From JAGLCW01 sp964427915 (lineage in GTDB: Bacteria; Caldisericota; Caldisericia; UBA6126): a DNA stretch of 35,510 nt. The stretch is from the NCBI GenBank assembly GCA_964427915.1, contig CAYRWA010000095.1:1-35510 (forward strand). Reading direction: 5' to 3'. Of the stretch, positions 19,379-27,187 are shown piece by piece. Each line of letters opens with the position of its first letter. Position 1 is the stretch's first letter. A program made the translations under genes and the position numbers. The notes below the pieces were generated by a model. It saw only the letters and a list, made by a program, of their open reading frames with translations, did no database searches and was not told the origin of the DNA.

Positions 19379-19395
19379 AAAGGAGATTTTAAACA

Positions 19396-19743
19396 ATGAC
19401 TAGATACTGTAGACGAAGAAGAATTGGCTCTAGACCTAAGGTATACTTTTATAAGCCTGGAGGAGTGCCCATTCATTTCCTAGATATTGTTGTTCTTAAG
19501 GAAGATGAGATGGAGGCGCTTCGTTTAGCTGATGATATGGGTTTGTACCATGAAGATGCTGCAAAGCAAATGGAAGTGTCGAGGCAAACCTTTGGTAACA
19601 TTATTCGATCAGCTCGATCAAAAGTTGCGTCTGCTCTTCTTCATGGGAAAGCTATCGAAATAGAGTGCTCTGGTCTTTATTCTGAAAAAAATCTTGATTG
19701 GCAAAATCACAGTATCGATTCAGTCGATAGTAAGGAGATATGA
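19396..19743 (+). CDS. DUF134 family DNA-binding protein
   Basis: A 115-residue protein that matches the DUF134 family: a basic N-terminus (TRYCRRRRIGSRPKVYFYKP), then LKEDEMEALRLADDMGLYHE and a sigma-70-region-4-like helix-turn-helix (DAAKQMEVSRQTFGNIIRSA, about 50-75). Members are predicted transcription regulators and are usually found beside NifX-like and MinD-like Fe-S genes, as here. ATG 19396 has AAAGGAG ten bases upstream. Its stop directly precedes the next gene (one base apart). It may repress its own operon through the palindrome at 19363-19378; I cannot see direct proof. Confidence 0.9.
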   Translation: MTRYCRRRRIGSRPKVYFYKPGGVPIHFLDIVVLKEDEMEALRLADDMGLYHEDAAKQMEVSRQTFGNIIRSARSKVASALLHGKAIEIECSGLYSEKNLDWQNHSIDSVDSKEI

Positions 19744-19744
19744 T

Positions 19745-20005
19745 ATGCCAGGATTCAATGGAACTGGACCTAGTGGACAAGGACCTATGACCGGTAGAGG
19801 TCTTGGGAACTGTAGTCCCAACCGTGTTAATGCGGATCAAAATCAACCAAACAATGGTACCAATACTCTACGACCCATCCCTCGTTTTTTTGGGTGGTGT
19901 CGAGGTGGTTTTGGACGTGGCTTAGGAATGGGCCGTGGTTTTGGAAGAGGTCTTCGCAGTGGTCGTGGTATGGGTAATGGTACTTTTAGTAGAAATGGAC
20001 GGTAA
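19745..20005 (+). CDS. Gly/Arg-rich DUF5320-type small protein
   Basis: An 86-residue protein opening MPGFNGTGPSGQGPMTGRGL, the hallmark N-terminus of the DUF5320 group, followed by a stretch of Gly-Arg-Phe repeats (residues about 50-80). Such proteins accompany NifX-like and MinD ferredoxin ATPases in anaerobes, but their role is unknown. An ATG at 19694 opens the same frame, inside the DUF134 gene; ATG 19745, with AAGGAG eight bases upstream and the family N-terminus, is the real start. Only two cysteines are present, so it is not an obvious cluster carrier. The low-complexity tail may be disordered. Confidence 0.82.
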   Translation: MPGFNGTGPSGQGPMTGRGLGNCSPNRVNADQNQPNNGTNTLRPIPRFFGWCRGGFGRGLGMGRGFGRGLRSGRGMGNGTFSRNGR

Positions 20006-20008
20006 TGT

Positions 20009-20371
20009 ATGAAAGTAGCTTTTTGTGTACAAAATGACAAGGGTGTTGATTCTGTTATTGATTCTAGGTTTGGAAGATCCCCAGGATTTCTTGTGTATGA
20101 CACAGAAGATGATTCTACAACGTATTTTACCAATGCACAGAATTTTTCTGCTCCACAAGGAGCTGGAATTCAGTCTGCTCAAAATATTGCAAAGCAAAAT
20201 GTACAGGCTATTGTGACGCACAATTGCGGACCAAAAGCTTATCAAGTGCTTTTGCAAGCAGGGATAGAAGTGTACATGACGCAGGAATCTATTGTTAAAG
20301 AAGCTGTTCAGAAGTTGAAAAACGGAGAACTGGAAAAAGCTGCCTCTTCAAATGTTCCTGGTCATTGGTAA
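20009..20371 (+). CDS. NifX/NifB-C-terminal-like (MTH1175 family) metal-cluster-binding protein
   Basis: A 120-residue protein of the dinitrogenase iron-molybdenum cofactor family (PF02579, ribonuclease-H-like fold), whose members carry or handle Fe-S, Mo or other metal clusters. It starts KVAFCVQNDKGVDSVIDSRF with FGRSPGFLVYD, and has the middle VQAIVTHNCGPKAYQVL typical of the family. A single-domain form of this kind is found in the Mrp/'orange protein' clusters of anaerobes and is not evidence of nitrogen fixation; no nif structural gene is present. It starts three bases after the DUF5320 stop and ends directly at the start of the first ATPase (TAAATG). Confidence 0.9.
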   Translation: MKVAFCVQNDKGVDSVIDSRFGRSPGFLVYDTEDDSTTYFTNAQNFSAPQGAGIQSAQNIAKQNVQAIVTHNCGPKAYQVLLQAGIEVYMTQESIVKEAVQKLKNGELEKAASSNVPGHW

Positions 20372-21232
20372 ATGAGAATTGCAATTGCTTCTGGCAAAGG
20401 TGGTACTGGGAAGACAACGGTCACAGTTTCGTTGTCTCTTGCTATTCAAGAATTGACAAAGAAACCTGTGACCGTTTTGGATTGTGACGTAGAAGAACCC
20501 AACACGCATATTTTTTTACCGCTACACAAAAAGCAACAAATGAAAGCAACAATACAAAGTTGTTCATTTGATACAGAAACGTGTATCGGGTGTGGACAAT
20601 GCAGCGAAGCTTGTCGGTTTAATGCAATTGCTGTTATAAAGAAGAAACCTTTTTTCTTCTCCGATATGTGCCATGGATGTGGAGGGTGTATTCTTGCCTG
20701 TCCAGAAAATGCCATTACTAGTGTTCCGCGAGAAATTGGAACTGTACTATCAGGGATTGTACAAGACAACCCGTCTATCGATTTACATTACGGACTGTTG
20801 AATGTAGGAGAAATTATGGCTCCCCCCTTAATCGATAGCGTTTTGCACAAAGAATCACCGAATTCGATTACCATTATTGATTCTCCTCCTGGAACTTCTT
20901 GCCCGATGGTGCAAGCAGTTCGTACATCTGACTATGTGATTCTTGTCACCGAACCTACTGCCTTTGGTTTACATGATTTAAAAATTGCTGTAGAAACTGT
21001 TCGTCTGCTTCAAATTCCTTTTTCTGTGATTGTAAATCGGGAAGGAATTGGCGATGATCGAGTTCATCAATTTTGTCAGCAAGAAAACATTGAAATCCTA
21101 ACGGAAATTCCTCAATCACGGAATGTGGCTATTCTATATTCAAAAGGACAAACTGCTTGGAAAAAAGAGATAGACTTTACAACGGCAGTGGAAAAGGCAG
21201 GAACACTTTTGGTGGAAAGGTTTCATTTATGA
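20372..21232 (+). CDS. MinD/ParA-like P-loop ATPase with two [4Fe-4S] ferredoxin motifs
   Basis: A 286-residue cytoplasmic ATPase of the SIMIBI/Mrp-MinD class. The deviant Walker A GKGGTGKTT is at 8-16. A dicluster ferredoxin insertion lies within the ATPase: C71-C74-C77-C81 and C100-C103-C106-C110, each in the CxxCxxCxxxC pattern for a [4Fe-4S] cluster. The second half has IIDSPPGTSCP (switch/Walker B region) and VTEPTAFGLHDLK. These proteins occur in pairs beside NifX-like proteins and are thought to act in Fe-S or mixed-metal cluster assembly or transfer. No gap to the upstream stop, and a four-base overlap with the second ATPase gene. Confidence 0.94.
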   Translation: MRIAIASGKGGTGKTTVTVSLSLAIQELTKKPVTVLDCDVEEPNTHIFLPLHKKQQMKATIQSCSFDTETCIGCGQCSEACRFNAIAVIKKKPFFFSDMCHGCGGCILACPENAITSVPREIGTVLSGIVQDNPSIDLHYGLLNVGEIMAPPLIDSVLHKESPNSITIIDSPPGTSCPMVQAVRTSDYVILVTEPTAFGLHDLKIAVETVRLLQIPFSVIVNREGIGDDRVHQFCQQENIEILTEIPQSRNVAILYSKGQTAWKKEIDFTTAVEKAGTLLVERFHL

Positions 21233-22107
21233 AAGAGCTTGTAGTGCTGAGTGGAAAAGGTGGGACTGGTAAAACAAGTATTGCTGCTTCTTTTGCAGCT
21301 TTGGCGAAAAAAGCTGTTTTTGCAGACTGTGATGTAGATGCGGCAGATTTATTTCTTTTGTTGGATGTAAACCATTTGCGCGAAGAAAAATTCTATAGCG
21401 GTATTTTACCTCTCATAGTCCAAAAGTACTGCGCGCATTGTGGAGCATGTTATGAACTTTGTCCAAGCCACGCGATTACAGAGAGAAAGAAAGAGGATGG
21501 TACTGTTTTGTATGAGGTGCAGGATCTATCTTGCGAAGGATGTGGAATTTGTATTGATCATTGTCCTCAAAATTGTATTCAAGAAAAACAACGATTCTGT
21601 GGACATATTTACCTGTCCCAAAGCAAGTATGGCATTTTGTCTCATGCGAAGCTGTTGCCAGGAGGGGAGAACTCAGGTAAACTAGTAAGTGCTGTCCGTA
21701 AACAAGCACAAGATTTTGCCAATGCAAACCAGCTTGATTGGATTATTGTAGACGGTTCCCCTGGAATCGGATGCCCCGTTATTTCGTCTATAACAGGAGC
21801 TGATGTAGTACTTCTTGTTGCAGAACCAACAATAAGTGGTATTCACGATATGGAGCGTGTAATAAGTGTGTGCCAATTTTTCCATATTCCTATTCTTGTA
21901 TGTGTGAACAAGGCAGATTTAAACGAAGAAAATACCAATAGTATCAAAAAGATTGTTTTGGAACGACATGAAACCTGGTTGGGTACAATCCCTTACGATG
22001 AAGCAGTTACAAGTTCTCAAAACAAGGGTGTACCAGTTGTTACAAATCCTACATCTATAGCTGGAAAAGAAATCATTAGAATGTGGGAAAAAATTACTCA
22101 ACTATAG
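21229..22107 (+). CDS. Second MinD/ParA-like ATPase with ferredoxin motifs
   Basis: A 292-residue paralogue of the preceding ATPase. Walker A is GKGGTGKTS; the ferredoxin insert has C68-C71-C74-C78 and C102-C105-C108-C112. IIVDGSPGIGCPV and VAEPTISGIHDMERV match the same positions of its neighbour. The frame is open from an ATG at 21157, but ATG 21229 with GGAAAGG upstream and overlapping the prior TGA (ATGA) gives a proper N-terminus MKELVVLSGKGG. The tandem pair probably works as a heterodimer, as known for other paired Mrp-like ATPases; this is inferred. It lies 9 bases before the second NifX-like gene. Confidence 0.93.
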   Translation: MKELVVLSGKGGTGKTSIAASFAALAKKAVFADCDVDAADLFLLLDVNHLREEKFYSGILPLIVQKYCAHCGACYELCPSHAITERKKEDGTVLYEVQDLSCEGCGICIDHCPQNCIQEKQRFCGHIYLSQSKYGILSHAKLLPGGENSGKLVSAVRKQAQDFANANQLDWIIVDGSPGIGCPVISSITGADVVLLVAEPTISGIHDMERVISVCQFFHIPILVCVNKADLNEENTNSIKKIVLERHETWLGTIPYDEAVTSSQNKGVPVVTNPTSIAGKEIIRMWEKITQL

Positions 22108-22116
22108 GAGAAAATT

Positions 22117-22455
22117 ATGAAAATAGCGATCCCGTGTGCTGAAAAAAAATTGTGTATGCATTTTGGCCATTGCCAAGAGTTTGCCATTGTTACTGTCAAT
22201 GATGAAAGTAAAAAAATTGAGAAAACAGAAATGAAAACTCCACCACCACATGAACCCAATGTTTTACCAAGGTGGCTTGCTGAGCAGAATATTAACGTAG
22301 TAATAGCAGGTGGAATGGGTTCAAGAGCACAGGCTTTGTTTGAAGAAAATGGCATTCACGTTCTTGTTGGAGCTACATCCGATGACCCAGAGAAGATTGT
22401 AGAGTCCTATATGAAACAAGAGCTCACTACAGGAGCAAATGTCTGCGATCATTAA
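22117..22455 (+). CDS. Second NifX-like (MTH1175 family) protein
   Basis: A 112-residue member of the same PF02579 family as the protein at 20009, but of a different subtype. It starts MKIAIPCAEKKLCMHFGHCQ; the CMHFGHC pattern supplies two cysteines and two histidines, a potential metal-cluster site lacking in the first copy (there SRFGRSP). The C-terminal half VVIAGGMGSRAQALFEENGI is typical. ATG 22117 follows AGGAG by about eight bases. Last gene of the operon, followed by a clear hairpin terminator. The two copies may be successive carriers of a cluster that the two ATPases handle; that is inference. Confidence 0.92.
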   Translation: MKIAIPCAEKKLCMHFGHCQEFAIVTVNDESKKIEKTEMKTPPPHEPNVLPRWLAEQNINVVIAGGMGSRAQALFEENGIHVLVGATSDDPEKIVESYMKQELTTGANVCDH

Positions 22456-22501
22456 TATTAAAGAGATAAGCGCTATTTCTTAAGTCTTATGAAACAGACA
22501 G

Positions 22502-22543
22502 AAAAGGTGGAGATTCAACTATTTGTTGGATATCCACCTTTTT
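22502..22543 (+). terminator. Intrinsic terminator of the NifX/MinD operon
   Basis: Ten-bp stem AAAAGGTGGA (22502-22511) with TCCACCTTTT (22533-22542), an inner CAAC/GTTG pairing in the loop, and a T-run on the 3' side. On the opposite strand the complementary A/T run lets it also serve the convergent minus-strand operon ending at 22561. Confidence 0.85.
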
Positions 22544-22560
22544 AAAATATGTCTACAAAA

Positions 22561-23091
22561 CTAGTTTTTTCTAAATACTTTCCACAAAATGGATCCTCCT
22601 GCAATAATGAGGAGAACTGGCCATAATTTTACGATGTGAGCCTTCATAAAGGGAAATTTTGCAAACAACTGAAGACCAAACAATATCCCAAAAATCCAGG
22701 CAATAGAATGATATGTCTTATTGTTCGTTTCGTTGTATAGAATAGCAAATGCGATTGTACCTCCGAAAAGAGCACTCATGAAAAGCAAATGACTGTATGA
22801 AAGTGGAAGAGCAGAGAAAAAATCAATAAAGAGTGACATACTGATGACAGAGAATAGGATACCTGGTAAAGCAGAGGAAATAGTTCTATAAAGAAAAAAA
22901 TCGACAATAAACCAGATCCCGATCAACAAAACAAAGGCAGAAATAAAGAGGACTGAAAACTTGTAATCATGAGGAATGTTCTTTAAAAAAATGTGAATAC
23001 CAAACAGAAAAATAATGATACCCGTAATATTTTCCGTCATTGATACTTGAGCGGGGAGTTCATTTTTTGGTTTGTTATTATTGTGTCTCAT
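22561..23091 (-). CDS. Small multi-pass membrane protein of unknown function
   Basis: A 176-residue protein with about six hydrophobic segments after a polar N-terminus (MRHNNNKPKNELPAQ). The last segment, VKLWPVLLIIAGGSILWKVF, resembles the final helix of LiaF-like/DUF5668 membrane domains (the LWPxxLIxxG pattern), but the rest does not clearly match, so I leave it unnamed. ATG 23091 has AAGGAG eight bases upstream and is four bases beyond the pyruvate kinase stop, so it is the last gene of a four-gene minus-strand operon. Confidence 0.8.
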   Translation of the reverse strand: MRHNNNKPKNELPAQVSMTENITGIIIFLFGIHIFLKNIPHDYKFSVLFISAFVLLIGIWFIVDFFLYRTISSALPGILFSVISMSLFIDFFSALPLSYSHLLFMSALFGGTIAFAILYNETNNKTYHSIAWIFGILFGLQLFAKFPFMKAHIVKLWPVLLIIAGGSILWKVFRKN

Positions 23092-23095
23092 TTCT

Positions 23096-24532
23096 TTACT
23101 CCTTTATTGTGAGGACTTGAATCAAGTTTGTGTTTCCTTTGTGACCTAGTGGCATACCCATTGTTACAACGATTTTGTCTCCAGGGCTTACAAGCCTATG
23201 ATTGAGCAAAAACTCTTGTGTGATTTTCATGGTTTCTTGTACATTTTCATGCAATGATAGGTAATATGCCCTTGTTCTCCAAAACATACCACATTGATTT
23301 TGCGTTTTTTCATTGTCACATATAGCAATAATAGCTGCATCAGGTCGATATTTGGCAATTCTTCTTGCAGTAGATCCAGAGGAAGTCAGGCATACTACAC
23401 AGGAAGCATTAATATACCCGGCAGTTCTAGCGGCACTAAAGGCAATAGCATCGGAAATATTGTTTTGCACAGTATGAACCATAATGGAGTTAAAATTTTC
23501 TTTGTCAAAAGCTTTTTCTGCTCTAGATACAATTTTTCGCATGGTTTCAACAACCCAAACAGGATTCGAAGAAACCGCACTTTCGGCAGACAACATAACA
23601 GCGTCTGTCCCATCTAGGATCGCATTGGCAATATCTGCTGCTTCAGCTCTTGTGGGAGTAGCACTCTTAATCATTGATTCTAACATTTGCGTTGCTGTTA
23701 TAACAGGTTTTCCCATTTTGTTGCAGAGCCTGATAATATGTTTCTGAATGTGAGGAATGTCTTCAATGGATATTTCCAATCCTAGATCTCCTCTTGCAAC
23801 CATGACTCCATCGGATAACTGAACAATGTTCTCCAAATCTTTTAAAGCTTCATGTTTTTCGATTTTTGCAATAATACCAATATTGACCTTGTAGTCTTTA
23901 ATAATGCCTCGAATTCGAAAAATATCACCAGCTCCTCGAACGTAGGATACAGCTACATAATCACATAATTCCTTTTTGCACAGGAAAGAGAGCCATTCTA
24001 TGTCGTTTTCTGTTGGAAAAACAATTTGAATTTTGGATAAAGGGAAATTGATTCCCTTGTTCGGCTTTAATAAGCCACTATTCAGGGCGGTACAATTCAT
24101 GAAATTTTTGTCTCTTGAGGATATTTTCAATCGTATTTGACCATCGTCAATGAATAGTGTTTCGCCGATACTGAGATCGTCGAGTATCTCGGGGTAATTT
24201 AGAGATATATCATCCTTGCTTTTTGGGGTCCTGACGATAGTGATTTCATCGCCTTCGTCAATTGATACATTTTCGTCTAAATTACTAATACGAACTTTTG
24301 GTCCTGGCAAGTCTGCTATGATTGTAGCTGCAACACCAATTTGGTTCGCCGCTTTTCGAATTACTTCCACTAACTCTTCTGCTTTTTGTTTTGTGATGTG
24401 AGACAGATTTAATCGAAAAACAGTCGCCCCCACTTTCATTAACGCAATCAGTGTTTCCACATTCGACGAGGAAGGACCAATGGTGGCAATAATTTTCGTT
24501 TTACAAGGTTGCTCATTTGTACTAGTGGACAT
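23096..24532 (-). CDS. pyk: Pyruvate kinase
   Basis: A 478-residue glycolytic enzyme converting phosphoenolpyruvate and ADP to pyruvate and ATP. Signatures in order: CKTKIIATIGPSS near the N-terminus, FRLNLSH, ADLPGPKVRI, the active-site IIAKIEKHEAL (catalytic lysine about 222), ARGDLGLEI (about 248-256, metal site), GKPVITATQMLESM and TRAEAADIANAILDGTD. The substrate loop is SYVRGAGD where most family members have a SFVR-type sequence. The length is standard and there is no extra C-terminal phosphotransfer domain. ATG 24532 has GGAGG upstream and overlaps the end of the preceding gene by 11 bases. Its product pyruvate lies close to the reaction of the decarboxylase encoded in this window. 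Confidence 0.97.
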   Translation of the reverse strand: MSTSTNEQPCKTKIIATIGPSSSNVETLIALMKVGATVFRLNLSHITKQKAEELVEVIRKAANQIGVAATIIADLPGPKVRISNLDENVSIDEGDEITIVRTPKSKDDISLNYPEILDDLSIGETLFIDDGQIRLKISSRDKNFMNCTALNSGLLKPNKGINFPLSKIQIVFPTENDIEWLSFLCKKELCDYVAVSYVRGAGDIFRIRGIIKDYKVNIGIIAKIEKHEALKDLENIVQLSDGVMVARGDLGLEISIEDIPHIQKHIIRLCNKMGKPVITATQMLESMIKSATPTRAEAADIANAILDGTDAVMLSAESAVSSNPVWVVETMRKIVSRAEKAFDKENFNSIMVHTVQNNISDAIAFSAARTAGYINASCVVCLTSSGSTARRIAKYRPDAAIIAICDNEKTQNQCGMFWRTRAYYLSLHENVQETMKITQEFLLNHRLVSPGDKIVVTMGMPLGHKGNTNLIQVLTIKE

Positions 24533-25982
24533 GTTTGCCCTCCTTTTCTATAGTAGCAATGCATTGCTTGCACTGGAAACCCAATAGTTCACTACGAAGA
24601 CATTCTTCCTGAAAACATAAGGTTGTTTTGTTATTTCTTTGTCCATTTTTGTACACAGGGCATATTTCGCGAAATTCCTTTGAACATTGGGTAATTTCAT
24701 AGCAAGGTAGCTGTAGTTTTTTTTCAAGCAGTTTGATAAAAATTGGAAGAAAATTTTCTGGTATATCTAATTTACGTATCTCTTCCACCATTTTCTTACG
24801 ATTTTGAAAGGACCTTTTTTGAATATAGAAGGGGTAGACTCGGACGCAAGTTAAAATCGCGCGGAATAGGTTTTTATCAATAGAAATGATAGAAGGGTAT
24901 TTGATTGGAACGCTCAAATTCTCGATGATGGTTTTTTTTACAATGGCAGAAAAATCTAGTTCCCATGGTTGACTGCCTACTCTGGTAAAAAGTTCAATAG
25001 ATATTGTGCCAACGTTGTCTAGGACAATAAGCCACTGCAATACGTAGGATTCTGGGATACTTAGCCGGAGTTCTTTTGCAAATGAACTTCCTATACTGAG
25101 CATTTGGTCTAGTTGATCTGGGAAGGGATTGAGAAGAGTATGGTAAATCTTTGTAAAAGTGATGTGTGATAGGAGATAATACTCTTCTGTTTGAGAAAAA
25201 TGCAAAGACAATAGTTTGCATGTTAGTCTACAAGTACGGTTCATACGATACACTTCTGCAGGTGAATTGGGAAAAGGTAGGGTTGAATAAATGGTAATTT
25301 GTGTAGAGAAACCATATTCTGTGCAAGAATATGAATGAGTGTGGTATTTTTTTTCTTCCCGTTTTCCAAAAGAGATTGTTGAAAAAGTGTCTTGTGCTTC
25401 CGTTTTGTACTTGATTGTAAGGTAGTCTGCTTTTGAATATTTTTGTACAATATTTAAAACCAACCGAAGAAGACTTTGAAGAAATGGGAATGATTGCACA
25501 TACTGGTTGGCGATTCGTAGAGATTGTTTTAGCTGGTTACTATTTACCCATTCTTCATCTTGAATCATAGGTAATAGAAGCATGGCAACCTGGTCTTCTA
25601 TTTCTTTCAATGCATCCATGATCGAGGAAACCTGATCTTGATTTGAAAGATATAGAAAAACAATTTCTAAGCCACTAAAGAAAAAAGAGTGTTCTCGAAT
25701 TTTATGATTTTTAAAAAATATGCTATCTCTATTTCTTAAGGTGGGGGGAAAAAACTGGAAATCTTCAGGGGTAGGAATATGAAACGAATGTTGAAAGGCT
25801 TCTTTATTAATCGATACACCATAAAACCGTACTTCATCTGAACCAGCATACATAGCGACAAGAGGGATGTTGTAGACAGAACAGATAATAGTTGTGGCCT
25901 GTTTTACAAAGGAATAAACTTCACTGTTTTGCAAGCGAATCCGCAAAAACTTTTTAGAAATGCTACTGCTGGACTTCGTCAT
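24522..25982 (-). CDS. Degenerate HD-GYP-like regulatory protein with C-terminal cysteine cluster
   Basis: A 486-residue protein, not a named family. Residues about 20-180 look like a GAF-like sensory region (VYSFVKQATTIICSVYNIPLVAMYAG). At about 310-330, LRLSIPESYVLQWLIVLDNV followed by GTI resembles the HD-GYP helix that normally reads LLHDIGKI, but the HD dyad is replaced by LDNVG, so phosphodiesterase activity is unlikely. The C-terminal 60 residues hold at least eight cysteines (CYEITQC..ICPVY..LCFQEEC..CKQC), like the two-CW type of cysteine motif, a likely zinc or Fe-S site. An ATG at 26087 opens the frame, but ATG 25982 after GGAAAG limits overlap with the permease gene to 20 bases. 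It sits between the AI-2E permease and pyruvate kinase. Confidence 0.78.
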   Translation of the reverse strand: MTKSSSSISKKFLRIRLQNSEVYSFVKQATTIICSVYNIPLVAMYAGSDEVRFYGVSINKEAFQHSFHIPTPEDFQFFPPTLRNRDSIFFKNHKIREHSFFFSGLEIVFLYLSNQDQVSSIMDALKEIEDQVAMLLLPMIQDEEWVNSNQLKQSLRIANQYVQSFPFLQSLLRLVLNIVQKYSKADYLTIKYKTEAQDTFSTISFGKREEKKYHTHSYSCTEYGFSTQITIYSTLPFPNSPAEVYRMNRTCRLTCKLLSLHFSQTEEYYLLSHITFTKIYHTLLNPFPDQLDQMLSIGSSFAKELRLSIPESYVLQWLIVLDNVGTISIELFTRVGSQPWELDFSAIVKKTIIENLSVPIKYPSIISIDKNLFRAILTCVRVYPFYIQKRSFQNRKKMVEEIRKLDIPENFLPIFIKLLEKKLQLPCYEITQCSKEFREICPVYKNGQRNNKTTLCFQEECLRSELLGFQCKQCIATIEKEGKHVH

Positions 25983-27069
25983 TTTTTTTCTTTCCATGAG
26001 CGGATGGTTGTAAGAGATCATTGGCAGATATTTTCTGATCACCCTGTTGGGCATTGTAAATGTGGATGGAGAGTGTACGAGTGACAAGAAAAATTGGAAT
26101 GGCTAACAGTATTCCAAGGAAACCTAAAAGTTGACCAAACAGAATAATGATGAAAATGGAAATAGCAGGGGGAATATTAACCTGTTTTTTCCACAAAAAA
26201 GGAATGAAAAAATAGTTTTCAATAAGCTGAATCAACATAGAAATAATGATAACAGGAATGGCTTTTGATGGCTCTTGTGTAAGAGCAAATAGTGCAGGTA
26301 ATATTGCAGATAAAGTAGGACCAAAGTAGGGGATAATCTCCATAAAACCAGCAATGACACCAAACACGACAAAGTATTTCAGGCCAACAATCCAGTACCC
26401 TAGCGTTGCTAAGCTCCCCACAAACAACATGGCAAGAAGAGTTCCCACAATCCAGTGTTGCAGGAGTGTTTTTAAGTCATGAGTGAAGGCACGAAGGAAT
26501 CCGCGAATTTTCGGTGGAAAAAAATCTTTCAAGGCAGAGCTATATTCATTGGGGGCAACTGCAATAAAGCTAGCAATAAAAAAAGTTAGAATAACATTCG
26601 CAATGGCATCGATGCCATACCCAACTGCTATAAATGCGCCACTTACAATGGATTGAATGCTATTTGTAATCGTATCAAAGAGTGAGTTTAGCGAGATGTT
26701 GTTGAACGATAGGCCGTATTCCCCTAAGTGAAGAGTTAAGTATTCTTCCAAAGAATGCAAAATGGAGGGAAGCGTTTTTAGTAATCCTTGTGTTTGTGTT
26801 GTAAAAGGAGACCAAATGAGGGTAAATGGAAGTACAATAAAACAAATCAATGCAAAAATGCTAATACCATTTGCCAATCGTCGGTGTAATCTCCATTTAT
26901 TTTGAAAAAACGTGCTCATGGAACGAATAAATATGGCTAAAATGCTTGCCAAAAACAACATTAAAATAAGATCTATGGTTTGTGACGCGACATACACCAT
27001 AATAGAAAAAAGTCCAATAATCAGAATCGTTAAAACAACTTTATCCCGAAACACTTTCATATCATTCAC
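25963..27069 (-). CDS. AI-2E family transporter
   Basis: A 368-residue membrane protein of the AI-2E/PF01594 permease family, with about eight transmembrane segments. Typical are the N-terminal double helix (DLILMLFLASILAIFIRSMS), the extracytoplasmic amphipathic middle, and the C-terminal core GVIAGFMEIIPYFGPTLSAI and LLGFLGILLAIPIFL. Members export small molecules or ions (some are Na+ antiporters or AI-2 exporters), so the substrate is open. The frame starts at GTG 27069 four to five bases after GAGGTGG; ATG 27060 is alternative. First gene of the operon that continues with the HD-like protein, pyruvate kinase and a membrane protein. Confidence 0.93.
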   Translation of the reverse strand: MNDMKVFRDKVVLTILIIGLFSIMVYVASQTIDLILMLFLASILAIFIRSMSTFFQNKWRLHRRLANGISIFALICFIVLPFTLIWSPFTTQTQGLLKTLPSILHSLEEYLTLHLGEYGLSFNNISLNSLFDTITNSIQSIVSGAFIAVGYGIDAIANVILTFFIASFIAVAPNEYSSALKDFFPPKIRGFLRAFTHDLKTLLQHWIVGTLLAMLFVGSLATLGYWIVGLKYFVVFGVIAGFMEIIPYFGPTLSAILPALFALTQEPSKAIPVIIISMLIQLIENYFFIPFLWKKQVNIPPAISIFIIILFGQLLGFLGILLAIPIFLVTRTLSIHIYNAQQGDQKISANDLLQPSAHGKKKNDEVQQ

Positions 27070-27097
27070 GATTCCACCTCTTAGAAAGTTTACGTTC

Positions 27098-27103
27098 AGT
27101 ATA
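27098..27103 (-). promoter_or_regulatory. Candidate -10 box upstream of the AI-2E gene
   Basis: TATACT on the minus strand about 28 bases before the GTG at 27069. No good -35 box at 16-19 bases; TTAATA is 20 bases away. The remaining gap to 27187 shows no terminator for the FN3 gene. Confidence 0.35.
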
Positions 27104-27187
27104 CCGATTTTTTTCTAATGATGTATTAAGATTGTATGAAACGCATGGAAGTAATATGGAGAATCTAGTGCAATGGGAAATGAACCC

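Noticed and set aside
20009..22455. Nitrogen fixation genes
   Set aside because: NifX-like and ferredoxin-MinD proteins alone do not indicate nitrogenase; no nifHDK, nifE, nifN or full-length nifB is present.
24522..25982. Active c-di-GMP phosphodiesterase (HD-GYP)
   Set aside because: The metal-binding HD dyad and the GYP motif are absent, so only a degenerate relationship can be claimed.
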